Source: an uncultured Bacteroidales bacterium
GTDB lineage: Bacteria; Bacteroidota; Bacteroidia; Bacteroidales; Bacteroidaceae
Assembly (NCBI GenBank): GCA_902778625.1
Contig: CACYYM010000002.1
Location: 96,050 to 160,049, forward strand
Reading direction: 5' to 3'
Length of the DNA stretch: 64,000 nt
Below, in pieces: positions 52,689 to 61,600 of the stretch. Both the position numbers and the translations under genes were made by a program. The first letter of the stretch is position 1, and each line of letters starts with the position of its first letter. Below the pieces are notes generated by a model that saw nothing but the letters and a program-made list of their open reading frames with translations, did no database searches and was not told the DNA's origin.

Positions 52689-55109
52689 TTATTTATTCAT
52701 TATCTTGAAAGCTTTGTCTTTGCTCGCAATAATTGAGATGCCAGATTTCGCAGGCGAAGACAGTTGTTGGCCCTGCAAATTAAAGTATCTCGGAGAAGAA
52801 AATGAAGTTTCTCTCGTCTTGATGCCATCAATAATTTGACCATAGTCCGACTGTTGAACGAAGGAATAGCGCTCGTTCATTTGCAGGACTTCCTCCTTTG
52901 GCATCTGCTCGATTGCTTCGATATCAACCGAGCCGAAAGCATCTTGGAAGCGAATCATTGGGTCGAGATGAGCTGCAAAGTTCCACGTCAAAGCCTCCAT
53001 GATTGAGTTTGTGCGACGTGGACACTTCCAGGCAGAGCGAAGTGTGCACGCTTCCTGTTGCAATCCTTCAGGCTGTTCTGGATAAAACTCTTGACCGAGG
53101 TTCATGGATTGCTTGCTGTTGTGAGCCGAAATGCGAGCTGCCAACAGATAGTGTTCGTCTCCTGTATAGAGATAAAGTCTGTAGAGGCAGAACGACGACC
53201 AAGCGAAGCCAAGGTCGCAAGCTGGCTGTCCGACGGTTAGGATGTGCTGACCAACGACGCTTCTGTCCTTTGGCCAATCCGTTTCTCCCGTTTGGTCGTT
53301 CTCGACAGGAATCTCATGCATATAGACCCACGACTCTGTATAAGTTGCCGCTTGCTTTGCTGCTTCGAGCCACTTCTCGTCTTTCGTCAGGTCATACATC
53401 GAGAGGAAGGACTGCAAAGCTTGTTGTCCGCTTTCTGAATCGATTGTTTGGGGATTGTCAATGATGCAGGCAACATAAGCATATTGCTTGTGGATGTTCT
53501 CGTAGCAAAACTCTGCAGCTCGCATGGCCGCTTCCTTATAAGCTTCTTCATCCGTTGCGAGATAGAGCTCAACGAGATATCGAATGCTGCAGATGGTCAG
53601 GTGCTTGTTGTCCTTTGTTACTGGATGTTTGCCGCCGCTTATTGTCATCGGATTGTATTCCATAAAGTAACTGCCATCTTCGTTTTGATTCTTTAGCAGC
53701 CATTGGCCGAAGCGTTTGCAAGCGGTCAACCATGTTGAATGCGACTCTCCGTGTTTCTTTGCGAAGCACCAAGCGTTTAGTAAGGCGCTCATCCCAGTGC
53801 AGGCTTGTCGCAAAGTAGTGACGGCGTTGTCCCATTGTCCAGAGATACTATAGAAACGGCTTTTGGGGAATCCGAGGTTTGAAAGGCATTTGCTTGCCCA
53901 GAAGTTGAGAACCTTTGTGCCATGATCCCTGTACTTGGAGTTATTGGTGAGCAAGCCTTCGTGAAAGAGTGCATAGCCTGCTTCGGTTTGCATTCCGACG
54001 AAACCAATTTCGTAAGTTGTGGCGTCGAGCGAGAAGTCACTAAGCTTGACGCTCCAGGGAAAGCCGGGTTGCTTGACGTTATAGTCGAAATATGAATCGC
54101 CAGTAGGAGAGAGGTAGTAAAAGTTGAGCGAGGCAAGGATGGCGTCAAAAGCGTGCTGTTGGTCAATGGTGTAGATTTTTGGATTGTAGAGCTCAACGGC
54201 TTTATCCCATGCTGTCTTCACGGCAGAAGCATAGTTTTCGGTTTCGCTCAACTGGAAATAGACGCTATAGTTGTGATCCGAAAAGCCATCTGAGACAGGA
54301 TGCCTACGTACGCCTAACCCGCCGCTTCTCTCGTCACTACCTGGGTAGGTAACTACAGCCGCGAAAGCATTAGTGTTGCTCCTCTTTACGATTCCCGTAC
54401 CGCCATACTGATACTCGCTGCTCGTCTCGGTATTGTTGAGAGCATCTGTTAAGATAGTTGTGCAAGGCGAATTAGTCTCTACGAGTGTTAGAGTCAGTCC
54501 CGTCTCCTTTTGTCTCATCATGATAACGGGCAGAGGTGTGCGGTCATCACGATACTGAATGCTTGTGCTCGAGGCCGTAGGGATACCTGAAGGAATGTTT
54601 CCTGCTTCGGTGAAGTAGCTGCTATACAGTACCGAAGGCAGGAAATAGTCGTAGTCGAGGAGTTCGTTCTGCGTGTCGGGCATGATGCCAAATGATGAAT
54701 AGAAGCCCTCCGAAGATGTTGACGTTCCTTTGTTTGTCACGTTTATACTTCGTGAAAGTGTGAAAGCTCCATTGCCGACTGCTTCAAACGTGTCGGTCAC
54801 CGAGAAACTCACCTTAGCTGAGATGGGTACGTCGGCTGTGAGGATTAGAACTTCATCATCTTTTTCGTAGGCGTTATAAGCTACATAACGTATGCTTCCG
54901 GCACAGTCGAGCATAAGTGTAGGGTTGTGAGACGCGTCGGCATTCATCTGCTTACCGAAAGCTTCGATGTAGATATTGAATTTCGTTGGCGAGACAGAAT
55001 CAACAATCAGCTTGACTTCACCTGATATGAGCTCACAGCAAGTAGAAGCTTGAGCATTGGCAGCCTGTAGCCCCATCAGAAGCAATAAGATATTTAGCAA
55101 TCTTTTCAT
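52689..55109 (-). CDS. Large secreted protein with six-hairpin glycosidase-like domain
   Basis: An 806-residue exported protein of unrecognised family. The signal peptide ends near LQAANAQA (about residue 20). Residues about 20-300 are beta-rich. Residues about 320-720 show an alpha/alpha-barrel pattern with W/F-rich turns (GSYFMEYNPMTISGGKH, AFDAILASLNFYYLSP) like six-hairpin glycosidases or lyases. The last 35 residues (YFNLQGQQLSSPAKSG...) form the short C-terminal tail seen on many Prevotella exported proteins. Its place between binding protein and permease genes suggests it acts outside the cell on the ligand or its carrier; that is inference. Confidence 0.7.
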   Translation of the reverse strand: MKRLLNILLLLMGLQAANAQASTCCELISGEVKLIVDSVSPTKFNIYIEAFGKQMNADASHNPTLMLDCAGSIRYVAYNAYEKDDEVLILTADVPISAKVSFSVTDTFEAVGNGAFTLSRSINVTNKGTSTSSEGFYSSFGIMPDTQNELLDYDYFLPSVLYSSYFTEAGNIPSGIPTASSTSIQYRDDRTPLPVIMMRQKETGLTLTLVETNSPCTTILTDALNNTETSSEYQYGGTGIVKRSNTNAFAAVVTYPGSDERSGGLGVRRHPVSDGFSDHNYSVYFQLSETENYASAVKTAWDKAVELYNPKIYTIDQQHAFDAILASLNFYYLSPTGDSYFDYNVKQPGFPWSVKLSDFSLDATTYEIGFVGMQTEAGYALFHEGLLTNNSKYRDHGTKVLNFWASKCLSNLGFPKSRFYSISGQWDNAVTTLRQACTGMSALLNAWCFAKKHGESHSTWLTACKRFGQWLLKNQNEDGSYFMEYNPMTISGGKHPVTKDNKHLTICSIRYLVELYLATDEEAYKEAAMRAAEFCYENIHKQYAYVACIIDNPQTIDSESGQQALQSFLSMYDLTKDEKWLEAAKQAATYTESWVYMHEIPVENDQTGETDWPKDRSVVGQHILTVGQPACDLGFAWSSFCLYRLYLYTGDEHYLLAARISAHNSKQSMNLGQEFYPEQPEGLQQEACTLRSAWKCPRRTNSIMEALTWNFAAHLDPMIRFQDAFGSVDIEAIEQMPKEEVLQMNERYSFVQQSDYGQIIDGIKTRETSFSSPRYFNLQGQQLSSPAKSGISIIASKDKAFKIMNK

Positions 55110-55123
55110 TTTAACGATATGTG

Positions 55124-56239
55124 TTATCTAGTTGTTAATTTCTTAAAGTATTCATTTTCAGGTTTGATTCCAAGTTCCGGATGCAGGATTGCGATAAGGT
55201 TCTCGAGCAGACGTTCTGGATGGAAAGGTGTCTCTTCATAGAGTAGGGTAGTCGAGGTGTCGCACCACCAGATTGGCGCCTTGATGTTGGCTAGCAAAGG
55301 GGTATCTGAGTTCATCTGCTTGCGGTCGAGAGGTCCGTGGTGCTTGATAATCCAAATGTCGGCCTCGACGCCTTTATCCACAACCTTTTCCGTGCTTAGA
55401 GGAATGCCTCCTGCCCCTTCGAGGTCGGCAAAAAGATACTGCGCTCCGGCATCTTCGTAGAGTCGTGTCGAGCTGCTTCCCGAGCCGGGCAAAGTCCACT
55501 GACCGCTCCAAGGCATCTCTGGCAGGAGTCGCGGCTTTGTCTTCGTATTCTTGGCTAAAGTGCAGAGTTCAAGATAACGACTCTCTACGGCTTCGAAAAT
55601 ACTATCAGCCTCCTCGGCTCGACCGAACAGACGACCATAGAAACGAATCCATTCAGCACGTCCAAGAGGTGTCTGTTCCATGTAATCGGCACACCAGATA
55701 ATGGGAATGCCGAGTCGCTCGATGCGTCCCAAACCGCCACTGTTCTCGAAAGGACTGGGCAGAAGAGCATCCGGACTGAGATCAATCATTTTTTCCAGGC
55801 TGGGCTGCATGCTGTTGCCAAGATTGACGATACGTCCTTCGCGAACAGCTTTCTTGTAATATGGCAAGTTGAAGAATTCAAAGTCGCAAATGCCGCCAAC
55901 TGCCTCGTCTGCATGAAGCTCGTGAACTAAGGCACAATGGACTGAGCTAAAAACGGCAGCGTGCTCAAGGGGAACCTTGAATCTTGATCCTTGATCCTTG
56001 AACCTTGAAGGGTTTAATTCTTCATATAAGACATATTTTCCAAGCACATTCGTGGTGTCCCAAGGATTGCGCATCGTTACTTCTATGTGGTTGGGAAAGG
56101 TTACAATTGTCAGGTTCTTAGCATAATGTAATTGCAGCGTGTCACCCTGCTCATCGAGCAATGCCGTTTGTCCGCCGTTGCACGAAAAAAGCAGAATCGC
56201 AAGGTATATATATATAATAATGTATGTGTGTCTTTGCAT
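55124..56239 (-). CDS. ABC transporter substrate-binding lipoprotein, iron/cobalamin type
   Basis: A 371-residue lipoprotein (signal LAILLFSC, Cys near residue 20) of the class III periplasmic-binding fold (BtuF/FecB). LLPSPFENSGGLGRIERLGIP (split at the helix) and GRAEWIRFYGRLFG are recognisable. It delivers ligand to the downstream permease. Residues about 78-88 (SRFKDQGSRFK) are encoded by a 7-bp-period microarray absent from the fold. ATG 56239 is chosen for the signal peptide. No cobalamin riboswitch is seen upstream. Confidence 0.88.
   Translation of the reverse strand: MQRHTYIIIYIYLAILLFSCNGGQTALLDEQGDTLQLHYAKNLTIVTFPNHIEVTMRNPWDTTNVLGKYVLYEELNPSRFKDQGSRFKVPLEHAAVFSSVHCALVHELHADEAVGGICDFEFFNLPYYKKAVREGRIVNLGNSMQPSLEKMIDLSPDALLPSPFENSGGLGRIERLGIPIIWCADYMEQTPLGRAEWIRFYGRLFGRAEEADSIFEAVESRYLELCTLAKNTKTKPRLLPEMPWSGQWTLPGSGSSSTRLYEDAGAQYLFADLEGAGGIPLSTEKVVDKGVEADIWIIKHHGPLDRKQMNSDTPLLANIKAPIWWCDTSTTLLYEETPFHPERLLENLIAILHPELGIKPENEYFKKLTTR
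55976..56010 (-). repeat. 7-bp-period microarray inside the binding-lipoprotein gene
   Basis: Five plus-strand units CTTGAAT, CTTGATC, CTTGATC, CTTGAAC, CTTGAAG. It is coding and yields the repetitive peptide SRFKDQGSRFK. Confidence 0.9.
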
Positions 56240-56247
56240 AGCGAGTA

Positions 56248-56255
56248 CAAAATTA
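56248..56255 (-). promoter_or_regulatory. -7 box of the ABC importer operon
   Basis: TAATTTTG on the minus strand fits TAnnTTTG and ends eight bases before ATG 56239. Confidence 0.45.
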
Positions 56256-56373
56256 CAAAAAAAAATGCTCACCTGCAAGAGATGTAGAAGAAAGTAGTGT
56301 CTGACGAACTGTCTGATGTCCTGTTTACACTGGAGAAAAATAATTTTGCAACGTGTTCGAACATAATAGTGGA

Positions 56374-56530
56374 TTCGACACGTTGTGATGTTCAATTCGA
56401 CACGTTGTGATGTTCAATTCGACACGTTGTGATGTTCAATTCGACACGTTGTGATGTTCAATTCGACACGTCGTTGTGATGTTCAACTCGACACGTTGTG
56501 ATGTTCAATTCGACACGTTGTGAGTTGCAA
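56374..56530 (-). repeat. 22-bp tandem array 10 (seven units)
   Basis: Seven units with plus-strand core TTCGACACGTTGTGATG, one of them 25 bp because CGT is duplicated inside the core (56462-56486). It lies between the 53-residue ORF (stop five bases away) and the importer operon. Confidence 0.96.
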
Positions 56531-56535
56531 AGTAA

Positions 56536-56697
56536 TCAGGTGGCTTTGTATGTTCCGCCTATCCACTCAGTAAAAGGCTCTTCCTTTTCGAGTTTGTGCC
56601 AATTGATGATCCGACCAAATTTGTCTGTTTCAACAACGATTGGCCCTTTTTGCAATGTTCCGTCAGGCAAGAGGATGTCGTGATAAGCTCGTTTCAT
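56536..56697 (-). CDS. 53-residue conserved-looking small protein
   Basis: A short ORF beginning MKRAYHDILLPDGTLQKG and ending EWIGGTYKAT, starting ten bases after the DUF4296 stop and ending five bases before array 10. Its composition is protein-like, and the tight spacing at the end of the ileS operon suggests it is translated. No domain is recognised. An amidohydrolase-like fragment cannot be excluded. Confidence 0.6.
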   Translation of the reverse strand: MKRAYHDILLPDGTLQKGPIVVETDKFGRIINWHKLEKEEPFTEWIGGTYKAT

Positions 56698-56706
56698 GTT
56701 TCATTA

Positions 56707-57693
56707 TCAACGACCTCGACGGCGGTTCGTACGCTGAGGTATGCCCTTTTGTGGACGGATAGGATTCGGGTTCTCCTTCGTGACGTGTATCTTGCGCTCT
56801 TTCGGTTGACTCTCACGCACTTGCAGAGGTGTCAGGCGTTCTTTCTGCTTTGGAGCAGTATCGACTTGGAGAGTGTCTCTGCGAAGGGTGTCGACAGGAA
56901 GTTTGGGAGCAATGGGTTGCTTCTTGTGCATCCTGATGAGTTGCATCTGGCTAACTAACAAAGGTTTTGGTTGGTCAGCGCCTTTGATGAGAGGCAAGTA
57001 GATGAAGCCTGTAATGGAACGAAGGTTGAGGCTGTCGAGGGTACGTCCAGGAGTATGGCGTATCTCGTTTTTCTCTCTTGTTCTCAGCAAATCTGTTACG
57101 CAAGCAGTGGTGTCCCCGTCATAATAAAAAGTAAGTAAAGCAATGGCTTCGTTGTTCATTGAGCGTCCAACATACTGCGTATTGAAGCGCCAAATAAAGC
57201 TGTCGCCATTACGGAAGGTGGTATCAGCCTTCATTGTGAAGGAATAGACGCATTGCACAGGATTTGCCGTGATGCAAGCAAAGTCTTTACCGAGCCATAT
57301 GTTAGCAGTATCACCTTCGTTTGTTAGCGAAGCAAACTGGTCTTGATTGTTGGCTGCCATCTCGAGTCCCATGCGTTCTGCTTGAGCCTGTACGCGAGTG
57401 ACTACATTATCATATATGTGTGTGAAGTCCTCAGCACGACCGCTCCAATAAATCATCGAAGAGTCAAACTCGGCCTCTGTAATGCGATGCTTCTTGAAGA
57501 CTGCCTGAATGTATTTGTATCTGTTGACGTCAACGTTTTCGCCTTGTGCTTCTGCCATTCCTTGTGCAAGATGGAAATCAACTAACACATCTGTCATGTC
57601 GTCCTCATCCATAATACCGCTCGGTAGAGAAGGGGAGCAGGCAAGCAGGATGTAAGACGTAAGCAAGATGAGGTAGAAGGGGCGAAGTTTCAT
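56707..57693 (-). CDS. DUF4296 family lipoprotein
   Basis: A 328-residue lipoprotein (signal SYILLACS, Cys near residue 19). The first 110 residues match DUF4296 (MDEDDMTDVLVDFHLAQGMAEAQ and IYWSGRAEDFTHIYDNVV). The remainder is a beta-rich region and a basic, Arg/Pro-rich tail (PQKGIPQRTNRRRGR). Function unknown. Its ATG overlaps the lspA stop by four bases; DUF4296-lspA neighbourhood is frequent in Bacteroidetes. Confidence 0.88.
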   Translation of the reverse strand: MKLRPFYLILLTSYILLACSPSLPSGIMDEDDMTDVLVDFHLAQGMAEAQGENVDVNRYKYIQAVFKKHRITEAEFDSSMIYWSGRAEDFTHIYDNVVTRVQAQAERMGLEMAANNQDQFASLTNEGDTANIWLGKDFACITANPVQCVYSFTMKADTTFRNGDSFIWRFNTQYVGRSMNNEAIALLTFYYDGDTTACVTDLLRTREKNEIRHTPGRTLDSLNLRSITGFIYLPLIKGADQPKPLLVSQMQLIRMHKKQPIAPKLPVDTLRRDTLQVDTAPKQKERLTPLQVRESQPKERKIHVTKENPNPIRPQKGIPQRTNRRRGR

Positions 57694-58295
57694 CTAAACA
57701 CTTTCTGGTTGAAGAAGATGATGAGTGCTATGACGCCGCATGAGATGCTAGCATCTGCGAAGTTGAAAATGGGGCTGAAGAAGATGAAGTGTTCGCCGCC
57801 GATATAGGGCAGGCTTGCAGGCCAGTTCCATTCTACAAGCGGAAAGTAGAACATATCAACTACTCGCCCAAGCATCATCTGTCCGTATCCTGTGCCCCAA
57901 GGAACGAGCTCTGCTATCATAGGAGCAGGCGGGTTGTTGAATATCATTCCGTAGAACATACAGTCGAAAATGTTGCCAGCTGCTCCGGCTGTTATCATGG
58001 TCAGGCAAACAAGTAAGCCCCAGCTGATGCCTCGCTTGATCTGTCGAAAGATGTACCAAATGAGGAAAACGACTGCTGCGATACGAAACGAAGTGAGGAA
58101 CCACTTGGGAAGTACTTCCATACCGAATGCCATTCCGTCGTTCTCTGTAAAGAGAATCTGGAACCAGTCTGTCACATGGATGCTCTGATGCAGATACATA
58201 CCTGTCTTGACCACAACCTTTATGACTTGGTCGATGCAGACAATACCCACAGCAAGGGCAGCAGAGGTCAGTGCTTGTGCTTGCTTGCGAGTCAT
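57690..58295 (-). CDS. lspA: Lipoprotein signal peptidase II
   Basis: It cleaves prolipoprotein signal peptides in the inner membrane. The 201-residue protein has four membrane segments and the two catalytic Asp regions, AAGNIFDCMFYG and FNFADASIS. It carries a longer periplasmic loop (about residues 120-160) than enterobacterial LspA, as in other Bacteroidetes. It starts directly after the DksA-like gene stop. Several lipoproteins in this window are its expected substrates. Confidence 0.95.
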   Translation of the reverse strand: MTRKQAQALTSAALAVGIVCIDQVIKVVVKTGMYLHQSIHVTDWFQILFTENDGMAFGMEVLPKWFLTSFRIAAVVFLIWYIFRQIKRGISWGLLVCLTMITAGAAGNIFDCMFYGMIFNNPPAPMIAELVPWGTGYGQMMLGRVVDMFYFPLVEWNWPASLPYIGGEHFIFFSPIFNFADASISCGVIALIIFFNQKVFR

Positions 58296-58682
58296 TTACT
58301 TCTTTTTGTCTCTGGCTTGCTTTGCTTCGATAGAGAGTGTGGCGTGAGGAACGGCACGAAGACGTTCCTTCGGAATGAGCTTGCCTGTCTCGCGGCAGAT
58401 GCCGTAGGTCTTGTTCTGGATGCGGACAAGTGCTGCCTGCAGGCCTGTGATGAACTTCTGGGCACGCATGCACTCGTTCATGAGGCTCTCCTTGCTCAGC
58501 GTCTCGCTGCCTTCCTCGAGGGTGTGATAGGTGGAGTGCGTCTCGTCGTCGTTTACGCCGCTCTCATTAATCTTCTTCATGAGGATTTCGTAGTCGCTCT
58601 TTGCAACTGCAAGCTTCTCGTTGATGAGTTGGCGGAACTCCTCGAGCTCCTCGTCGGAGTACCTTACTTTGTTTTCTTCCAT
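58296..58682 (-). CDS. DksA/TraR-family protein without the full zinc site
   Basis: A 128-residue protein resembling DksA, which enters the RNA polymerase secondary channel. An N-terminal coiled coil (about residues 10-90) is followed by the zinc-finger region TYGICRETGKLIPKERLRAVPHATLSIEAK, here read across two turns. Only one of the four usual cysteines remains, so it probably binds no zinc, as in other Cys-poor DksA paralogs. It lies between ileS and lspA. Confidence 0.88.
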   Translation of the reverse strand: MEENKVRYSDEELEEFRQLINEKLAVAKSDYEILMKKINESGVNDDETHSTYHTLEEGSETLSKESLMNECMRAQKFITGLQAALVRIQNKTYGICRETGKLIPKERLRAVPHATLSIEAKQARDKKK

Positions 58683-58694
58683 ATCTTTACCTTG

Positions 58695-61600
58695 TTATAT
58701 TTTAGTTACTGAAAGCTCTGCGCCGAGCGTGATGCTGTCGGCAAGAACTTGTGATGCAATATAGTTGCTGAACTTGCTGAGGCAAGTGCGATTGTCATCG
58801 TTCTCGGGAATTGTGACTTTGATTCGGTCGGTGATGTCGAAGCCGCTGTCCTTGCGAAGTGTCTGGATGCTGCGGATGAGTTCGCGGGCAACACCTTCGA
58901 GGCGCAAGTCCTCTGTGATGGTGAGGTCGAGGGCGACGGTCAGCGTGCCTTCGTTAGCAACGCTCCAGCCAGGGATGTCTTGGCTGAAGATTTCGATGTC
59001 CTCGAGGTCAACGGTAACCTGCTCGCCTGTTTCGAGCGTGAGGGACAGATGTTCGTTTGCTTCGAGTTCTGCAATCTGCTCCTGACTCATGGCGAGAACA
59101 GCTGCGTTGACGCTCTTCATCAGCTTGCCGAACTTCTTGCCCATCGTGCGGAAGTTACACTTCACTTGTTTGACGAGCATTCCCTCTGCCTCAACGAACT
59201 CGAGCTCCTTGACGTTTACTTCGTCGAGGATGAGCTGCTGCATGGCCTGGATGCGCTGTTGCTGTTCTGCACTTGTGGCAGGGATGGCGATGCGCTGAAG
59301 CGGTTGCTTCACAACAATCTGCTCCTTCTTGCGGAGCGAGAGTATCATGCTCGTAACCTGCTGAGCGAGAGCCATGCGCTGTTCCTGCTCGATGTCAATC
59401 TTTGCATCGTCTGCAATGGGGAACTTTGCCAAATGGACGCTCTTTGTCTCACCCTTGCCAGTCGCATCGTTCAGGTCTCTCCAGAGGCGGTCGGCATAGT
59501 AGGGAGCGATGGGAGCCATCAGTCGGGCAACGGTCTCAAGGCAAGTGTAGAGTGTCTGATAAGCACTCAGCTTGTCGAGACTCATGGCAGAGCCCCAGAA
59601 ACGCTTCTTCGAGAGACGCACAAACCAGTTGCTGACATTATCGACCACGAAGGTCTGAATGAGACGTCCTGCTCTTGTGGGCTCGTAATCCTCGTAACAT
59701 TGCTCAACCTCGCGAATAAGGCTGTTCAGGCAAGAGAGTATCCAGCGGTCCATCTCGGGGCGTTCGTTCATAGGAACATCCGACTCTTCATAGCTCCAAC
59801 CGTCAACGTTGGCGTACATTGTGAGGAAGGAATATGTCTGGAAGAGCTTGCCAAAGAATGTGCGGCTCACTTCCTGCACGCCTTCCTCGTCGAACTTCAG
59901 GTTGTCCCATGGCGCGCTGTTCGTTATCATATACCAGCGCACGGCGTCGCTACCGTACTTCTCGATGGCACCGAACGGGTCAACTGCATTACCAAGACGC
60001 TTCGACATCTTCATGCCGTTCTTGTCGAGCACGAGACCGTTACTGATGACGGCCTTGTAGCTTACGCTATCGAAGACCATCGTGGCAATGGCGTGCAAAG
60101 TATAGAACCAACCGCGGGTTTGGTCGACGCCTTCTGCAATGAAGTCGGCAGGGAAGACGATTCCCTTGTCGAGCAGCTCTTTGTTTTCGAAGGGATAGTG
60201 TATCTGAGCGTAAGGCATAGCACCAGAGTCGAACCAAACATCGATGAGGTCGAGTTCACGCTTCAGCACGGCGCCACTCTCGCCGACGAGCCAAATCTGG
60301 TCGACGTAGGGGCGGTGAAGGTCGATGCGGTTGTAGTTCTCCTGACTCATGTCGCCTGGCACGAAGCCTTTCTCCTTGAGAGGATTGCTGGGCATCACGC
60401 CGGCAGCTACTGCCTTCTCTATCTCGTTGTACAGCTCTTCTACAGAGCCGATGCAAATCTCTTCGCGAGTATCCTTGTTGCGCCAAATCGGAAGCGGCGT
60501 GCCCCAATAACGTGAGCGACTGAGGTTCCAGTCGTTGAGGTTCTCGAGCCACTTGCCGAAGCGGCCTGTACCTGTGCTTTCCGGCTTCCAAAGAATGGTG
60601 TTGTTGAGTTCCATCATGCGCTCCTTAGCGGCCGACGAACGGATGAACCAGGAGTCGAGAGGGTAGTAGAGGACGGGTTTGTCTGTGCGCCAGCAATGGG
60701 GATAGTTGTGGACGTGCTTCTCTATCTTGAAGGCCGTTCCTTCGTCCTTCATCTCGATGCACATCTTCACGTTGAGGTCCATCTCCATCTCCTTTGCCGC
60801 AGCCTTCTCGTCGTACTTGCCGCCTTCGTTGAACTTCGGGTCGTAGGCATTCTTCACGAAGTCGCCCTCGTGAATGGCGTAAGCCTCTTCGTTGACGCAG
60901 AGTTTGCGGAAGCTCTCGTCCATATCTTCTTTGAGGAAGTACTTGCCTGTGAAGTCCACCATCGGACGCGTATCGCCTGCCTTGTCGATAATGAAGAGGC
61001 TGGGAATGCCTGCGTCCTTAGCCACCTTAGCGTCGTCTGCACCAAATGTGGGAGCGATGTGTACGATACCAGTACCATCCTCAGTCGTGACATAATCGCC
61101 AGGGATGACACGGAAAGCTTCTGCACTCTTGTCGACGACTTTGCCGTCCTCAAGTGCACAAGGCTTCACCCAAGGGAAGAGTTGTTCATACTTCATGCCA
61201 ACGAGGTCAGTTCCCTTGCCTCGCCAAAGAATCTCGAGCTCTTTACCTTCTTCCGTCTGGAAGTAAGCAGAGAGTCGTGCCTCGGCGAGAATGTAAATGG
61301 CTTCCTCGTTAGTATATGGATTGCTGCCCTTGACGGCAACATAATCAATCTTAGGGCCAACGCAGAGGGCTGTGTTCGAGGGCAAGGTCCAAGGCGTTGT
61401 CGTCCAAGCCAAAACATATATCGGAGTGTTCTGGGTGTTTGGAATATTCGGATTATTCTGAGTAACCTTGAACTGAGCCGTAACCGTTGTGTCCTTTACA
61501 TCCCTGTAGCAGCCGGGCTGGTTGAGCTCGTGGCTCGACAGACCTGTGCCTGCGGCTGGAGAATACGGCTGGATGGTGTAGCCTTTATAGAGAAGGTCCT

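Noticed and set aside
56240..56373. A cobalamin riboswitch upstream of the ABC importer operon
   Set aside because: I looked for the conserved B12-box type sequence and structure and saw none; the ligand therefore remains open.
718..56530. The 22-bp arrays as CRISPR arrays
   Set aside because: Units are directly adjacent with no spacers, the period is too short, and no cas genes are present.
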